From UBA7862 sp050872785 (GTDB lineage Bacteria > Bacillota > Clostridia > Christensenellales > UBA1242): a DNA stretch of 64,000 bases. Below the pieces are notes generated by a model, which did not search any database, had not been told where the DNA came from, and saw only the letters and a program-made list of their open reading frames with translations. The DNA lies in contig JBNMHO010000003.1 of the NCBI GenBank assembly GCA_050872785.1, forward strand, positions 44,668-108,667. The letters run 5' to 3'. Below, piece by piece: positions 41,253 to 48,760 of the stretch (position 1 is the first letter of the stretch; each line of letters opens with the position of its first letter). The position numbers and the translations under genes are program-made.

Positions 41253-42647
41253 ATGGCGGACGAACAAAATTTGCGGGGACAGGTTGCTCAAGGGGACGGC
41301 TTAGGGAAGGGCTGTGCTGGGCAAGGCTGTGGCAAAAAGGATGAAAATGGGAAAGACAGAAAACGGGGAGTGAGAAATTGCCTAGTTTTTTGCTGCGTGG
41401 CTGTTTTGGTTCTTTGTGTGGCTGTTTTTATGCTTAACATTCCGTTTGCAAAAATCTCAAATTTCTGCGAAGGTGGAATGGTCACCTCTAGCGAACTGGC
41501 GGAAATTGAGCAAGGCGGCGTGTTTGGACCTTTTGTTTCTGCACGGGTGAAGAATAAGACTTTAAGCACTGCTTGTGGTGAAAGTGGGGCAAAGAGTGAA
41601 AATGGGGAAAAAGTTTCTGCTGGCACAAAAAAGGCGAATTTTGAGCATGAAATTGAGTTTAGATTATTTAATCTCATTCCAATAAAAACGCAAAAAGTTC
41701 ATTTGCTTGAGCAAAACAAGGTGCTTGTAAGTGGTTCTGCGGTGGGACTTGTTTTGAAAACCAATGGTGTGCTTGTGGTGGGAAGCAGCCCCGTTGCAAC
41801 GCCCGAGGGTGAGGTGGATATTTGCAAAACGGGTGACATTAAGATTGGTGATACAATTTTGCAGATTGAAAACGAAACAGTGGAAAATGTGTCAAACATT
41901 TCAAAAATTGTGAACAAAGACAAAAACAAGGGTAGAGATTTGACCGTTAAACTTGTTAGGAATAGCAAGACAATGGATGTGCGGGTTAAGCCTTGTTATG
42001 ACATAAAGGACGAAAACTACAAACTCGGCATTTGGGCAAGGGACGATGCCTCGGGCATTGGGACTTTGACTTATGTAACAGACGGCAATAGATTTGGTGC
42101 ATTGGGTCACCCCATTTGCGACAGTGACACAAAAAAGCAAATTGACCTTAAGGAGGGAAAGTTGTATAACTGCTCCATTTTGGGCGTAAACAAGGGAATA
42201 AGCGGCACACCGGGTGAGATTAAGGGACTTTTTATGCAAGGCAAAAACGAGCAAGGTGTGGTGGAGAAAAACAACAACTATGGCGTTTTTGGCACTGTGG
42301 CAAGCGGAAGTGATTTGCTTAAAAGTGCAAAGGAATATGAAATTGGTGGCAGGCTTTCTGTCAAACCCGGCAAGGCTCAAATTCGTTGTTCCATTGACGG
42401 CACAAAAATTGAGTGCTTTGACATTGAGATTGTAAAGACCAATTTTCAAAATCACTCAAACGACAAAAGCATGGTTATTCGTGTAACTGACCCCGACTTA
42501 ATTTCAAGAACGGGTGGAATTGTGCAAGGAATGTCTGGCAGTCCCATAATTCAAAACGGCAAACTTGTTGGGGCTGTTACTCATGTGTTTATAAGTGACC
42601 CTACAAAAGGCTTTGGGGTATATATTGACTGGATGCTTGGTCAATAA
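41253..42647 (+). CDS. spoIVB: SpoIVB peptidase (stage IV sporulation signalling protease)
   Basis: 464 residues. SpoIVB is made in the forespore and cleaves SpoIVFA to trigger pro-SigK processing in the mother cell. A cytoplasmic N-terminal part (about 45 residues, Gly/Lys/Gln-rich) precedes a TM segment (about 46-66), a PDZ domain (about 150-240) and the S55 peptidase domain. The catalytic His lies in FGALGHPICD and the serine in GMSGSPI (residues 426-432), followed by GAVTHVFISDP and YIDWMLG. The N-terminal cytoplasmic extension is longer than in Bacillus. spoIVB followed by spo0A is the canonical order. Confidence 0.95.
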   Translation: MADEQNLRGQVAQGDGLGKGCAGQGCGKKDENGKDRKRGVRNCLVFCCVAVLVLCVAVFMLNIPFAKISNFCEGGMVTSSELAEIEQGGVFGPFVSARVKNKTLSTACGESGAKSENGEKVSAGTKKANFEHEIEFRLFNLIPIKTQKVHLLEQNKVLVSGSAVGLVLKTNGVLVVGSSPVATPEGEVDICKTGDIKIGDTILQIENETVENVSNISKIVNKDKNKGRDLTVKLVRNSKTMDVRVKPCYDIKDENYKLGIWARDDASGIGTLTYVTDGNRFGALGHPICDSDTKKQIDLKEGKLYNCSILGVNKGISGTPGEIKGLFMQGKNEQGVVEKNNNYGVFGTVASGSDLLKSAKEYEIGGRLSVKPGKAQIRCSIDGTKIECFDIEIVKTNFQNHSNDKSMVIRVTDPDLISRTGGIVQGMSGSPIIQNGKLVGAVTHVFISDPTKGFGVYIDWMLGQ

Positions 42648-42717
42648 TCTGTTAATCGGTGTCAAAAAGTGCTAAATTTTGTAAATTATGTTAAAAAACA
42701 TTCAAAATATTAAAATA

Positions 42718-42761
42718 TTTGTCAAAAAAGACTAGACATTTGGTTTAAAATGTGATATATT
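42718..42761 (+). promoter_or_regulatory. Candidate spo0A promoter with adjacent 0A box
   Basis: TAGACA (42733-42738), 17-bp spacer, TATATT (42756-42761). A TTTGTCAAA at 42718-42726 matches the Bacillus Spo0A box (TTTGTCRAA) just upstream, with weaker GTCAAA sites at 42661 and 42794. Autoregulation is inferred. Confidence 0.5.
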
Positions 42762-42811
42762 TTGAATATTATTTTACAAAAATATTAAAAAATAGTCAAA
42801 AGAGGGACAAA

Positions 42812-43549
42812 ATGACTAACTCACCAGTTTACTTTTACTCCACCACAGGAGATAGTTCAATATCCAAAGCGGTTTGCGATGCCTTGGCGCCTACGGGGAT
42901 GTGTGTGCAAAAAATGGATTCGTTTGGGGAAATGGTGTTTAGTTCCAAACGGTTGCCATGCTATGTGATTATTGATGCGACCTACAATCTTGGCGACCTG
43001 CCCAAATTGATGTTGAATAAGTTGTTCCGTGCGGGAATGATTGAAAAGGTGTTTTATATTGTGGAACCCAGTTGCAAAACAAATTGTCGCACGAAAATAT
43101 TTTGGGATTCGCAGTTTATTGAAAACCTTGAGGGCGAATTTAAAAGAATAGAAGAAGAAAGACTTTCTAAGATGTCCATGAAAAATCACTCGTGGAAAAA
43201 GATAATTGGCAAAAAACTCTACTCGTGGGGATTGTCTTATAGACATAGCGGGTTCAGCTTAATTCTGGAAGCATTGGTGTATTATTTGGATAGTCGGGAG
43301 GACTATGCAAACTTATACAAAAATGTCTATCCACATTTAGGGGATATGTTTTGCCTATCTAATGCTGCGGTTGAGGACGGAATTAGGAAGTCTATTTTAT
43401 ATGCGTCAAGAACTGCAAATTTTCCTTTTGACTATGTGCCTTCAAACAAAGAGTTCTTTAGATATGCTTGTCAAACGTTTTCTGACCTTTGTGTCGCTAA
43501 AGCACTTGTAAGAGTAGGACATAATTTTGGTTGTAAATATTTGTCTTAA
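42812..43549 (+). CDS. spo0A: Spo0A-like sporulation response regulator with a degenerate receiver
   Basis: 245 residues directly after spoIVB. The C-terminal half is a Spo0A DNA-binding domain: KKLYSWGLSYRHSGFSLILE, NLYKNVYPHLGDMFCLSNAAVEDGIRKSI and FFRYACQTFSDL match the six-helix Spo0A_C pattern. The N-terminal half has receiver length; the expected phospho-acceptor position falls at Asp55 (YVIIDA). The acidic pair near residues 10-11 is replaced by Ser-Thr-Thr, and the C-terminal Lys-Pro motif is not seen. Phosphorelay control may therefore be altered. The ATG at 42812 follows AGAGGGA; an earlier in-frame start adds 20 unlikely residues. Confidence 0.82.
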   Translation: MTNSPVYFYSTTGDSSISKAVCDALAPTGMCVQKMDSFGEMVFSSKRLPCYVIIDATYNLGDLPKLMLNKLFRAGMIEKVFYIVEPSCKTNCRTKIFWDSQFIENLEGEFKRIEEERLSKMSMKNHSWKKIIGKKLYSWGLSYRHSGFSLILEALVYYLDSREDYANLYKNVYPHLGDMFCLSNAAVEDGIRKSILYASRTANFPFDYVPSNKEFFRYACQTFSDLCVAKALVRVGHNFGCKYLS

Positions 43550-43565
43550 ATAATAAACATATTGT

Positions 43566-44168
43566 GTGAGCAAGTATTATTTTTGGGACAATGTAAAGTT
43601 ATTTTTCAGATTAAATAAAGCACTTATTCTATCAATTTGCTGCATAATCTTAGTCGGCGTTTTGACGGGTGTTTTTTGTGTTGCAAAATCTTCAAGCGAA
43701 ATATTTTTAACTCATATCCAATGCTTTCCGCTCAGAAGTTACTTTCTGCACAAAATGTCACTGGTGGGCTTTTTACTCCTTGAAAGTTTGTTTGTTGCAA
43801 TTTGTTTTATCTTAATTTTTCTTATGTCCTATCTAAAATGCGGCAAGTTTTTGATAGTTCTACTTTCTATGTATATAAGTTTCCGCTTGGGGGTTACTGT
43901 GGCTGTGTTGGTGTGCGTTATGGGGGCTTTAAAGGGGCTTTTGTTCGCTATTTTGGCAGCCCTCATTCCATGTGCGTTTAGGCTTGTTATATATCTAATT
44001 TTTGGCTTCAGAATGTGTGAATTCAACAAACAATTCTGTATCTTTGGCAATTCGACAATAAGGGGAGAGGAAGTAAAACTGACACTTTGTTTTTGTGCCG
44101 TTTGCGTGGTGGCTGTGGTAGTTCAGAGCATTGTTTTGTTAATTCTTGGCAATTTATTTGTGTTTTAG
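43566..44168 (+). CDS. spoIIM: Integral membrane protein, probable SpoIIM
   Basis: 200 residues with about five TM segments and a C-terminal helix near the membrane. Sequence alone only says 'membrane protein'. Its place decides the call: in Bacillus the order is spoIIM-ripX-drm-punA-dacF-spoIIA, and here a SpoIIM-sized membrane protein precedes punA and dacF. SpoIIM forms the DMP peptidoglycan-degrading complex for engulfment. The start is a GTG without a clear ribosome site. An alternative is an unrelated stage II membrane protein. Confidence 0.65.
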   Translation: MSKYYFWDNVKLFFRLNKALILSICCIILVGVLTGVFCVAKSSSEIFLTHIQCFPLRSYFLHKMSLVGFLLLESLFVAICFILIFLMSYLKCGKFLIVLLSMYISFRLGVTVAVLVCVMGALKGLLFAILAALIPCAFRLVIYLIFGFRMCEFNKQFCIFGNSTIRGEEVKLTLCFCAVCVVAVVVQSIVLLILGNLFVF

Positions 44169-44216
44169 TAGTCTTTTTTGCAAAAATGTGATATTATCTT
44201 CTTGTTAGGAGATTTT

Positions 44217-45035
44217 ATGGAACATTTTGTGGATAGAACTGTAAAGTTTTTAAGAACAACACTTAATATAGATAACATTGACCTTGCCGTCATCTCTGGT
44301 GTGAGTTATGAGGGTTTTGTGGAAAGGATTGAAAATAGAAGAGAAATTAGATTTGCTGACATTCCCGACATGAAAGTTTTGGGGTCGGACATAATTGAAA
44401 ATAAATTTGTCTATGGCACACTTGCGGGGAAGAAAGTGCTGTTTTCTGTTGGAAGATTGCATTATAACAACGGCTACACCCGTCAAGATATTGCAAACTT
44501 TATCTTTATCCTAAAAGAACTTGGTGCCAGACGACTTGTTATCACCGCTTGTGTTGGGTCTAGCAACAAGCATATTCATGTGGGCGACATTGTAACCGCC
44601 GTTGACCATATAAATTTAACTGGCAGAAATGCACTTTTTGGCTGCGACTACAACAGATATGGCAGTTTGTTTGTTGACCTTGACAGTTGCTATGATAGGG
44701 ATATGATAAAAACTTTATCAATGACAGCAAAAAAAGAACTTAAAATGAAAGTAAAGGAAGGAGTTTTGGCGGAGTTTTCGGGGCCTTCCGTTGAAACATT
44801 AAGTGAAAGCAAATTTGCAAAACAAATAGGTGCAGACTTTGCGGGCTTTAATGTTGTAAATGAGGTTATCTGTGCAAACTACTGCTCGCTTTCCGTAATT
44901 ATGCTGGGGCTTGTCACAAATTATGCCGTTTTGTATTCTGCTGGCAAACTTAAACACGAGGATATTGATTATAACAGAAATCTCGCAAAAGCCTACTATC
45001 TTGAACTTTTGGAAAGATTTATCCACAATCTTTAA
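44217..45035 (+). CDS. punA: Purine nucleoside phosphorylase (PunA type)
   Basis: 272 residues, the length of trimeric PNPs. Phosphorolysis of (deoxy)inosine and guanosine. VGRLHYNNGY (phosphate/base loop), VITACVGSSNKHIHVGDIVTAVDHINLTGRN, EFSGPSVET and FNVVNEVICA follow the PNP-I order; the base-recognising Glu and Asn positions are partly altered (usually T-N at the ..MSTVPEV.. and ..T N.A.. sites). TAGGAG precedes the ATG. Between spoIIM-like and dacF, as in Bacillus. Confidence 0.88.
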   Translation: MEHFVDRTVKFLRTTLNIDNIDLAVISGVSYEGFVERIENRREIRFADIPDMKVLGSDIIENKFVYGTLAGKKVLFSVGRLHYNNGYTRQDIANFIFILKELGARRLVITACVGSSNKHIHVGDIVTAVDHINLTGRNALFGCDYNRYGSLFVDLDSCYDRDMIKTLSMTAKKELKMKVKEGVLAEFSGPSVETLSESKFAKQIGADFAGFNVVNEVICANYCSLSVIMLGLVTNYAVLYSAGKLKHEDIDYNRNLAKAYYLELLERFIHNL

Positions 45036-45079
45036 TATTTTTTGTAATTTTGCAAACACTAAGAGCAAGGAGATAATTT

Positions 45080-46249
45080 ATGAAAAGAAAAATTATATCA
45101 CTTGCTTTTTTATTTTTATTTGTCGCTTGCCTCATGACGGGGAAAAGTGTCGTCATGGCAAAGCCCGCTGTGGCAAATGACAGCAATTTTAATGTGAAAG
45201 CCTATTATCTTATGGACTATGCAACTGGGGAAACATTGCTTGAAAACAACGCCGAGCAAAAGTTGCCCGTTGCGTCAATCGTCAAACTTATGACCATTGA
45301 CCTTGTGTGCAGAGAAATTGAAGCGGGAAATCTTAGTTTAGATGATATAATAGTTGCTTCGGAAAACGCCTCAAGCATGGGCGGGTCGCAAGTGTTTATT
45401 GAAACAAATGGGGAATATTCGGTGGCGGATATGCTAAAATCTGTTATAGTCAGTTCTGCAAATGACGCAAGTGTTGCACTGGCGGAAAAGATTGCTGGAA
45501 GCGAAGAAGAATTTGTAAATTTGATGAACGCTAGGGCAAAAGAGTTAAATCTTACTGGTACTAACTACGTAAATTGCACTGGGCTTCCTGCTCCAAATCA
45601 GTTCTCTTGTGCAAAAGACACAGCAATTCTTTTAAGAGAAGTTTCTTCGCATGATATATATCACAAATTCAGCACCATTTGGATGGACACATTATCTCAC
45701 CCAAAGGGCAGAGAAAGCGAACTTGTAAACACCAACAAGTTGATTAGATATTATGAAGGCTGTGACGGTGGCAAAACAGGCTCTACAAGCGAAGCGGGCT
45801 ATTGTCTATCTGCCACTGCAAAACGTGGAAACATGAGGCTTGTGGGTGTTGTTTTGGGGGCAGAAAATGGCAAGGCAAGATTTTCTGAAACATCAAAACT
45901 TTTAAACTATGGGTTTGCAAATTTTGAAAACAAAAAAGTTGTTGATTGTGACAGTTTTGAAGTTGACGTTGAAGTTTCAGGCGGCAAGGAACAAATGGCA
46001 AAAGCAAAGCCAAGCGAAGACCTTGTGGTGCTTTGCAAAAAGAGGGAAAATGAGGGTGACGTGAGTGTTGAAACAAAACTTGACCAAGTGTCAGCACCAA
46101 TGAAAGCGGGGGATAAAGTTGGAACTGTTTATGTCACAAAGAACGGCGTTGTGGTGGCAGAAAGCGAACTTTTGCTAACTCAAGACATTGAGAAAGCAAA
46201 TATGCTAGACGGCATACAAAAAATTGTTGAATATTGGAAGATTTTGTGA
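45080..46249 (+). CDS. dacF: D-alanyl-D-alanine carboxypeptidase (DacF-like)
   Basis: 389 residues with signal peptide (1-25, cleavage near VVMAKPAVA). Serine penicillin-binding domain: SxxK as ASIVK near residue 66, SxN in SSANDAS, KTG in GGKTGSTSEAG; then a C-terminal beta domain of about 110 residues and a final helix likely to hold it at the membrane. Trims pentapeptides in peptidoglycan, in this context probably the spore cortex. AAGGAG precedes the ATG. Last gene of the sporulation block. Confidence 0.93.
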   Translation: MKRKIISLAFLFLFVACLMTGKSVVMAKPAVANDSNFNVKAYYLMDYATGETLLENNAEQKLPVASIVKLMTIDLVCREIEAGNLSLDDIIVASENASSMGGSQVFIETNGEYSVADMLKSVIVSSANDASVALAEKIAGSEEEFVNLMNARAKELNLTGTNYVNCTGLPAPNQFSCAKDTAILLREVSSHDIYHKFSTIWMDTLSHPKGRESELVNTNKLIRYYEGCDGGKTGSTSEAGYCLSATAKRGNMRLVGVVLGAENGKARFSETSKLLNYGFANFENKKVVDCDSFEVDVEVSGGKEQMAKAKPSEDLVVLCKKRENEGDVSVETKLDQVSAPMKAGDKVGTVYVTKNGVVVAESELLLTQDIEKANMLDGIQKIVEYWKIL

Positions 46250-46296
46250 ACAAAACACACCCCAAAATTGTTGCTAAAAAAGCGTAAATAATATAT

Positions 46297-46333
46297 AATA
46301 TGGTGATCATAATTTGGTCATCATATTTTTTTT
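46297..46333 (+). terminator. Terminator after dacF
   Basis: AATATGGTGA / TCATCATATT hairpin (one G-T pair) followed by eight T. Confidence 0.8.
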
Positions 46334-46344
46334 GGGGAATATTT

Positions 46345-47013
46345 ATGCTATCTGAACTTTTGTTTAGACAACCTTCCATGCCATTTGCAAGCAAGGTCAT
46401 TGTCTTTTTGACTTACACATTTGCAGTTATGATTGCTCTTTGCTTTCATGAATTTGCACATGCCTTTTGTGCTGTTAAACGTGGCGACCCAACCCCAAAA
46501 CTGGCTGGCAGACTTACACTCAATCCACTTTCACACTTTGACGTGACGGGGTTGCTTTGCTTTTTGTTTTTGGGCTTTGGCTGGGCAAAACCTGTCCCAA
46601 TCAACCCATTCAACTTTAGAAATGTAAAAAAAGATTCATTCTTTGTTAGCATAGCAGGAATTTTATCAAACTTAATTTTAGCATTTTTGTCTTTCCCAAT
46701 AGCAATGCTCTTTTTGCGTGTTGCGGGGCTTAGCGTTGTTTGGGAAATTTGCTTTTATTTGTTTTTGTATATTTTCCAAGCAAATCTTGTCTTTATGGTT
46801 TTCAACCTTATTCCAGTATATCCACTTGACGGCTTCAATGCAATAGCAAGCCTTACAAGTTACAACAACAAATATGTGAATTTCATGCACAAATATGGAA
46901 GTTTAATTCTTCTGGGACTTATTGTGGTGTTCTATTTTACAAACTTGTTTGATTTGATTGTAAGTTACATCGGCTATCCTATTGTGTGGTTTTGGAGTTT
47001 AATTTTGGTGTGA
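46345..47013 (+). CDS. Site-2 protease family membrane metalloprotease
   Basis: 222 residues, six hydrophobic segments. HEFAHAF in TM2 is the HExxH zinc motif; NLIPVYPLDG near residue 165 supplies the third ligand. No PDZ domain, so it is the short YwhC/Rip-like type rather than RseP. The ATG at 46345 has TTGGGGAAT upstream. S2P-scpA-scpB is a frequent Firmicute gene order; scpA follows after 10 bases. Confidence 0.9.
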   Translation: MLSELLFRQPSMPFASKVIVFLTYTFAVMIALCFHEFAHAFCAVKRGDPTPKLAGRLTLNPLSHFDVTGLLCFLFLGFGWAKPVPINPFNFRNVKKDSFFVSIAGILSNLILAFLSFPIAMLFLRVAGLSVVWEICFYLFLYIFQANLVFMVFNLIPVYPLDGFNAIASLTSYNNKYVNFMHKYGSLILLGLIVVFYFTNLFDLIVSYIGYPIVWFWSLILV

Positions 47014-47023
47014 GGAGGCAGCG

Positions 47024-47812
47024 ATGAAGATAGAAAAAAACAAAGAATTAACCGACCAACTAGAATCATTTGACACAGGTGTTGAGTTTAACCTTGACAA
47101 CTTCCACGGACCTATCGAACTTTTGTGGCATATGATTAAGGAAACAAAATTAGAAATTTCTGAAGTAAAACTTGCAGACCTCACCGAGCAATATCTTGAA
47201 TATATGGCAGGGCTTGACGAACTGGATATGGACAAGGCAAGCGACTTTATTGAAGTGGCAGCAACGCTTATTGAAATTAAGTCTAGGTCACTCCTTCCAC
47301 GAGAGGAAGAAGAGGTTGCAGACGAAGAAGACCCAGAAGTTTTGCTTAAATGGCGACTTAAAGAATATGAACTATTCCATGAAGCGGTGGAGAAAATTAG
47401 ACCGCTTGAAGATGTCAACAAATTCTATAGAGCCCCAGACGAAAAAGTTAACGACTATCGCTATGTCTTGGGCGACATGACCTTGTCGGGCCTTCTTGAC
47501 GCATTTGCAAAAATGATGACAAGGATAAAAAAGGAAGAAGAAAAAGTCATTCCAAAAAAGATTGAAAAAGATAGATTTACAGTCGCAGAGAAAATTGTTT
47601 CAATCAGAAATAGCATAAGAGAAAAACATAAAATGAAGTTTTCAGAATTCTTTGGGGCAGACTATACAAAAAGTGAAATGATAAATCTTTTTCTGGCAGT
47701 TTTGGAACTGCTTAAAATGCAAGAAATTCGTGTCCGTCAGCAAGGAACATATGACGATATAGACATTGAACTTAAAGAAAACGAGGAGGCACAAAAGGAA
47801 GATGCTGTGTGA
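47024..47812 (+). CDS. scpA: Segregation and condensation protein ScpA
   Basis: 262 residues, the kleisin of the SMC-ScpAB condensin. FNLDNFHGPIELLWHMIKETK at residue 24 is the family signature; KASDFIEVAATLIEIKSRSLLP follows, and the C-terminal winged helix ends FLAVLELLKMQEIRVRQ. GGAGG precedes the ATG. Overlaps scpB by 11 bases. Confidence 0.95.
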   Translation: MKIEKNKELTDQLESFDTGVEFNLDNFHGPIELLWHMIKETKLEISEVKLADLTEQYLEYMAGLDELDMDKASDFIEVAATLIEIKSRSLLPREEEEVADEEDPEVLLKWRLKEYELFHEAVEKIRPLEDVNKFYRAPDEKVNDYRYVLGDMTLSGLLDAFAKMMTRIKKEEEKVIPKKIEKDRFTVAEKIVSIRNSIREKHKMKFSEFFGADYTKSEMINLFLAVLELLKMQEIRVRQQGTYDDIDIELKENEEAQKEDAV

Positions 47813-48716
47813 TAAAGATAAACTTGTTGATGTTGTGGAAGGGATTTTGTTTATCTCTGGAAACGGCGTTGACCTAAAAGACATTGCAGAAAAACTTGAA
47901 GTTGACAAAAAAGATGTGGAAAAAGCAGTTGAAGAACTTAAAGCCCGACTTGACGGCACTGGGATAAACCTTATTACATATCGTGGCAATGCCCAACTCT
48001 GCTCAAATCCAGATTTGGCAGAAGACATAGCGACTGTTCTTAACCCAATTAGGGAAAAACTTTTGACCAAAGCCACCATGGAAACTTTAGCAATCGTTGC
48101 TTACAAACAACCTGTCACTCGTCTTGAAATTGAACAAATAAGGGGTGGGGCAAGCAGTGACTATGCAATGCAAATTTTGATGAACTTTAAACTTGTTGAA
48201 GTTGTGGGAAGAAAAGACGCAATAGGCAAGCCACTTTTGTTTGGAACAACAGACGAATTCCTAAAAAGATTTAATCTTAACTCGCTTGAAGATTTGCCAG
48301 ACTATGACGAACTTCTAGAACGTATCCAAGTCCTAAAACAAGAAGCCAGCGACTCGCTTTATCGTAGCACAGAAATTATTCCAGACGAGGAACTTCCAGA
48401 CAGCAAGGAAAAGGCCGAAGCCGAAGAAACCTCTCTTGAAAAAGATAAAAAACATAAAGAAAAATCTGCTAAAAAAGACGAAAATACTTCTGACGAAAAT
48501 GACCAAAATGTTGGTGACAAAAAGTTAGAAGAACCCGTTTCAAATGACGAGCAATCTTTGACCACAGAAGAAGTTGTGGAAGAGGAAGTATCCATTGCAG
48601 CAGGAGCCATAGAAGCACCCATAAAATTGTCGGAAGAAGAAACCAAAGAAACCTTGCAATCGGCATATGAGCAAGACGAAGACTTCCTATCTCAAAAAGA
48701 CCAAGATTTGCTATAG
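47802..48716 (+). CDS. scpB: Segregation and condensation protein ScpB with a long acidic tail
   Basis: 304 residues. Two winged-helix domains occupy residues 1-185: VVEGILFISGNGVDLKDIAE, ALAIVAYKQPVTRLEIEQIRG-like (here TLAIVAYKQPVTRLEIEQIR) and GRKDAIGKPLLFGTTDEFL. After that comes a tail of about 110 residues, very rich in Glu, Asp, Lys and Ser, not present in typical 200-residue ScpB. It is probably disordered. The ATG at 47802 is preferred over a start at 47766 by fit to the family; AAAGGAAG lies just upstream. Confidence 0.93.
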   Translation: MLCDKDKLVDVVEGILFISGNGVDLKDIAEKLEVDKKDVEKAVEELKARLDGTGINLITYRGNAQLCSNPDLAEDIATVLNPIREKLLTKATMETLAIVAYKQPVTRLEIEQIRGGASSDYAMQILMNFKLVEVVGRKDAIGKPLLFGTTDEFLKRFNLNSLEDLPDYDELLERIQVLKQEASDSLYRSTEIIPDEELPDSKEKAEAEETSLEKDKKHKEKSAKKDENTSDENDQNVGDKKLEEPVSNDEQSLTTEEVVEEEVSIAAGAIEAPIKLSEEETKETLQSAYEQDEDFLSQKDQDLL

Positions 48717-48730
48717 AAATAATAAAACAT

Positions 48731-48760
48731 GAAAAATTGGACTTTATGCCCAATTTTTTA
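48731..48760. terminator. Bidirectional terminator, scpB / class A PBP
   Basis: AAAAATTGG / CCCAATTTTTT hairpin with T run; overlaps the last codons of the convergent PBP gene. Confidence 0.8.
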
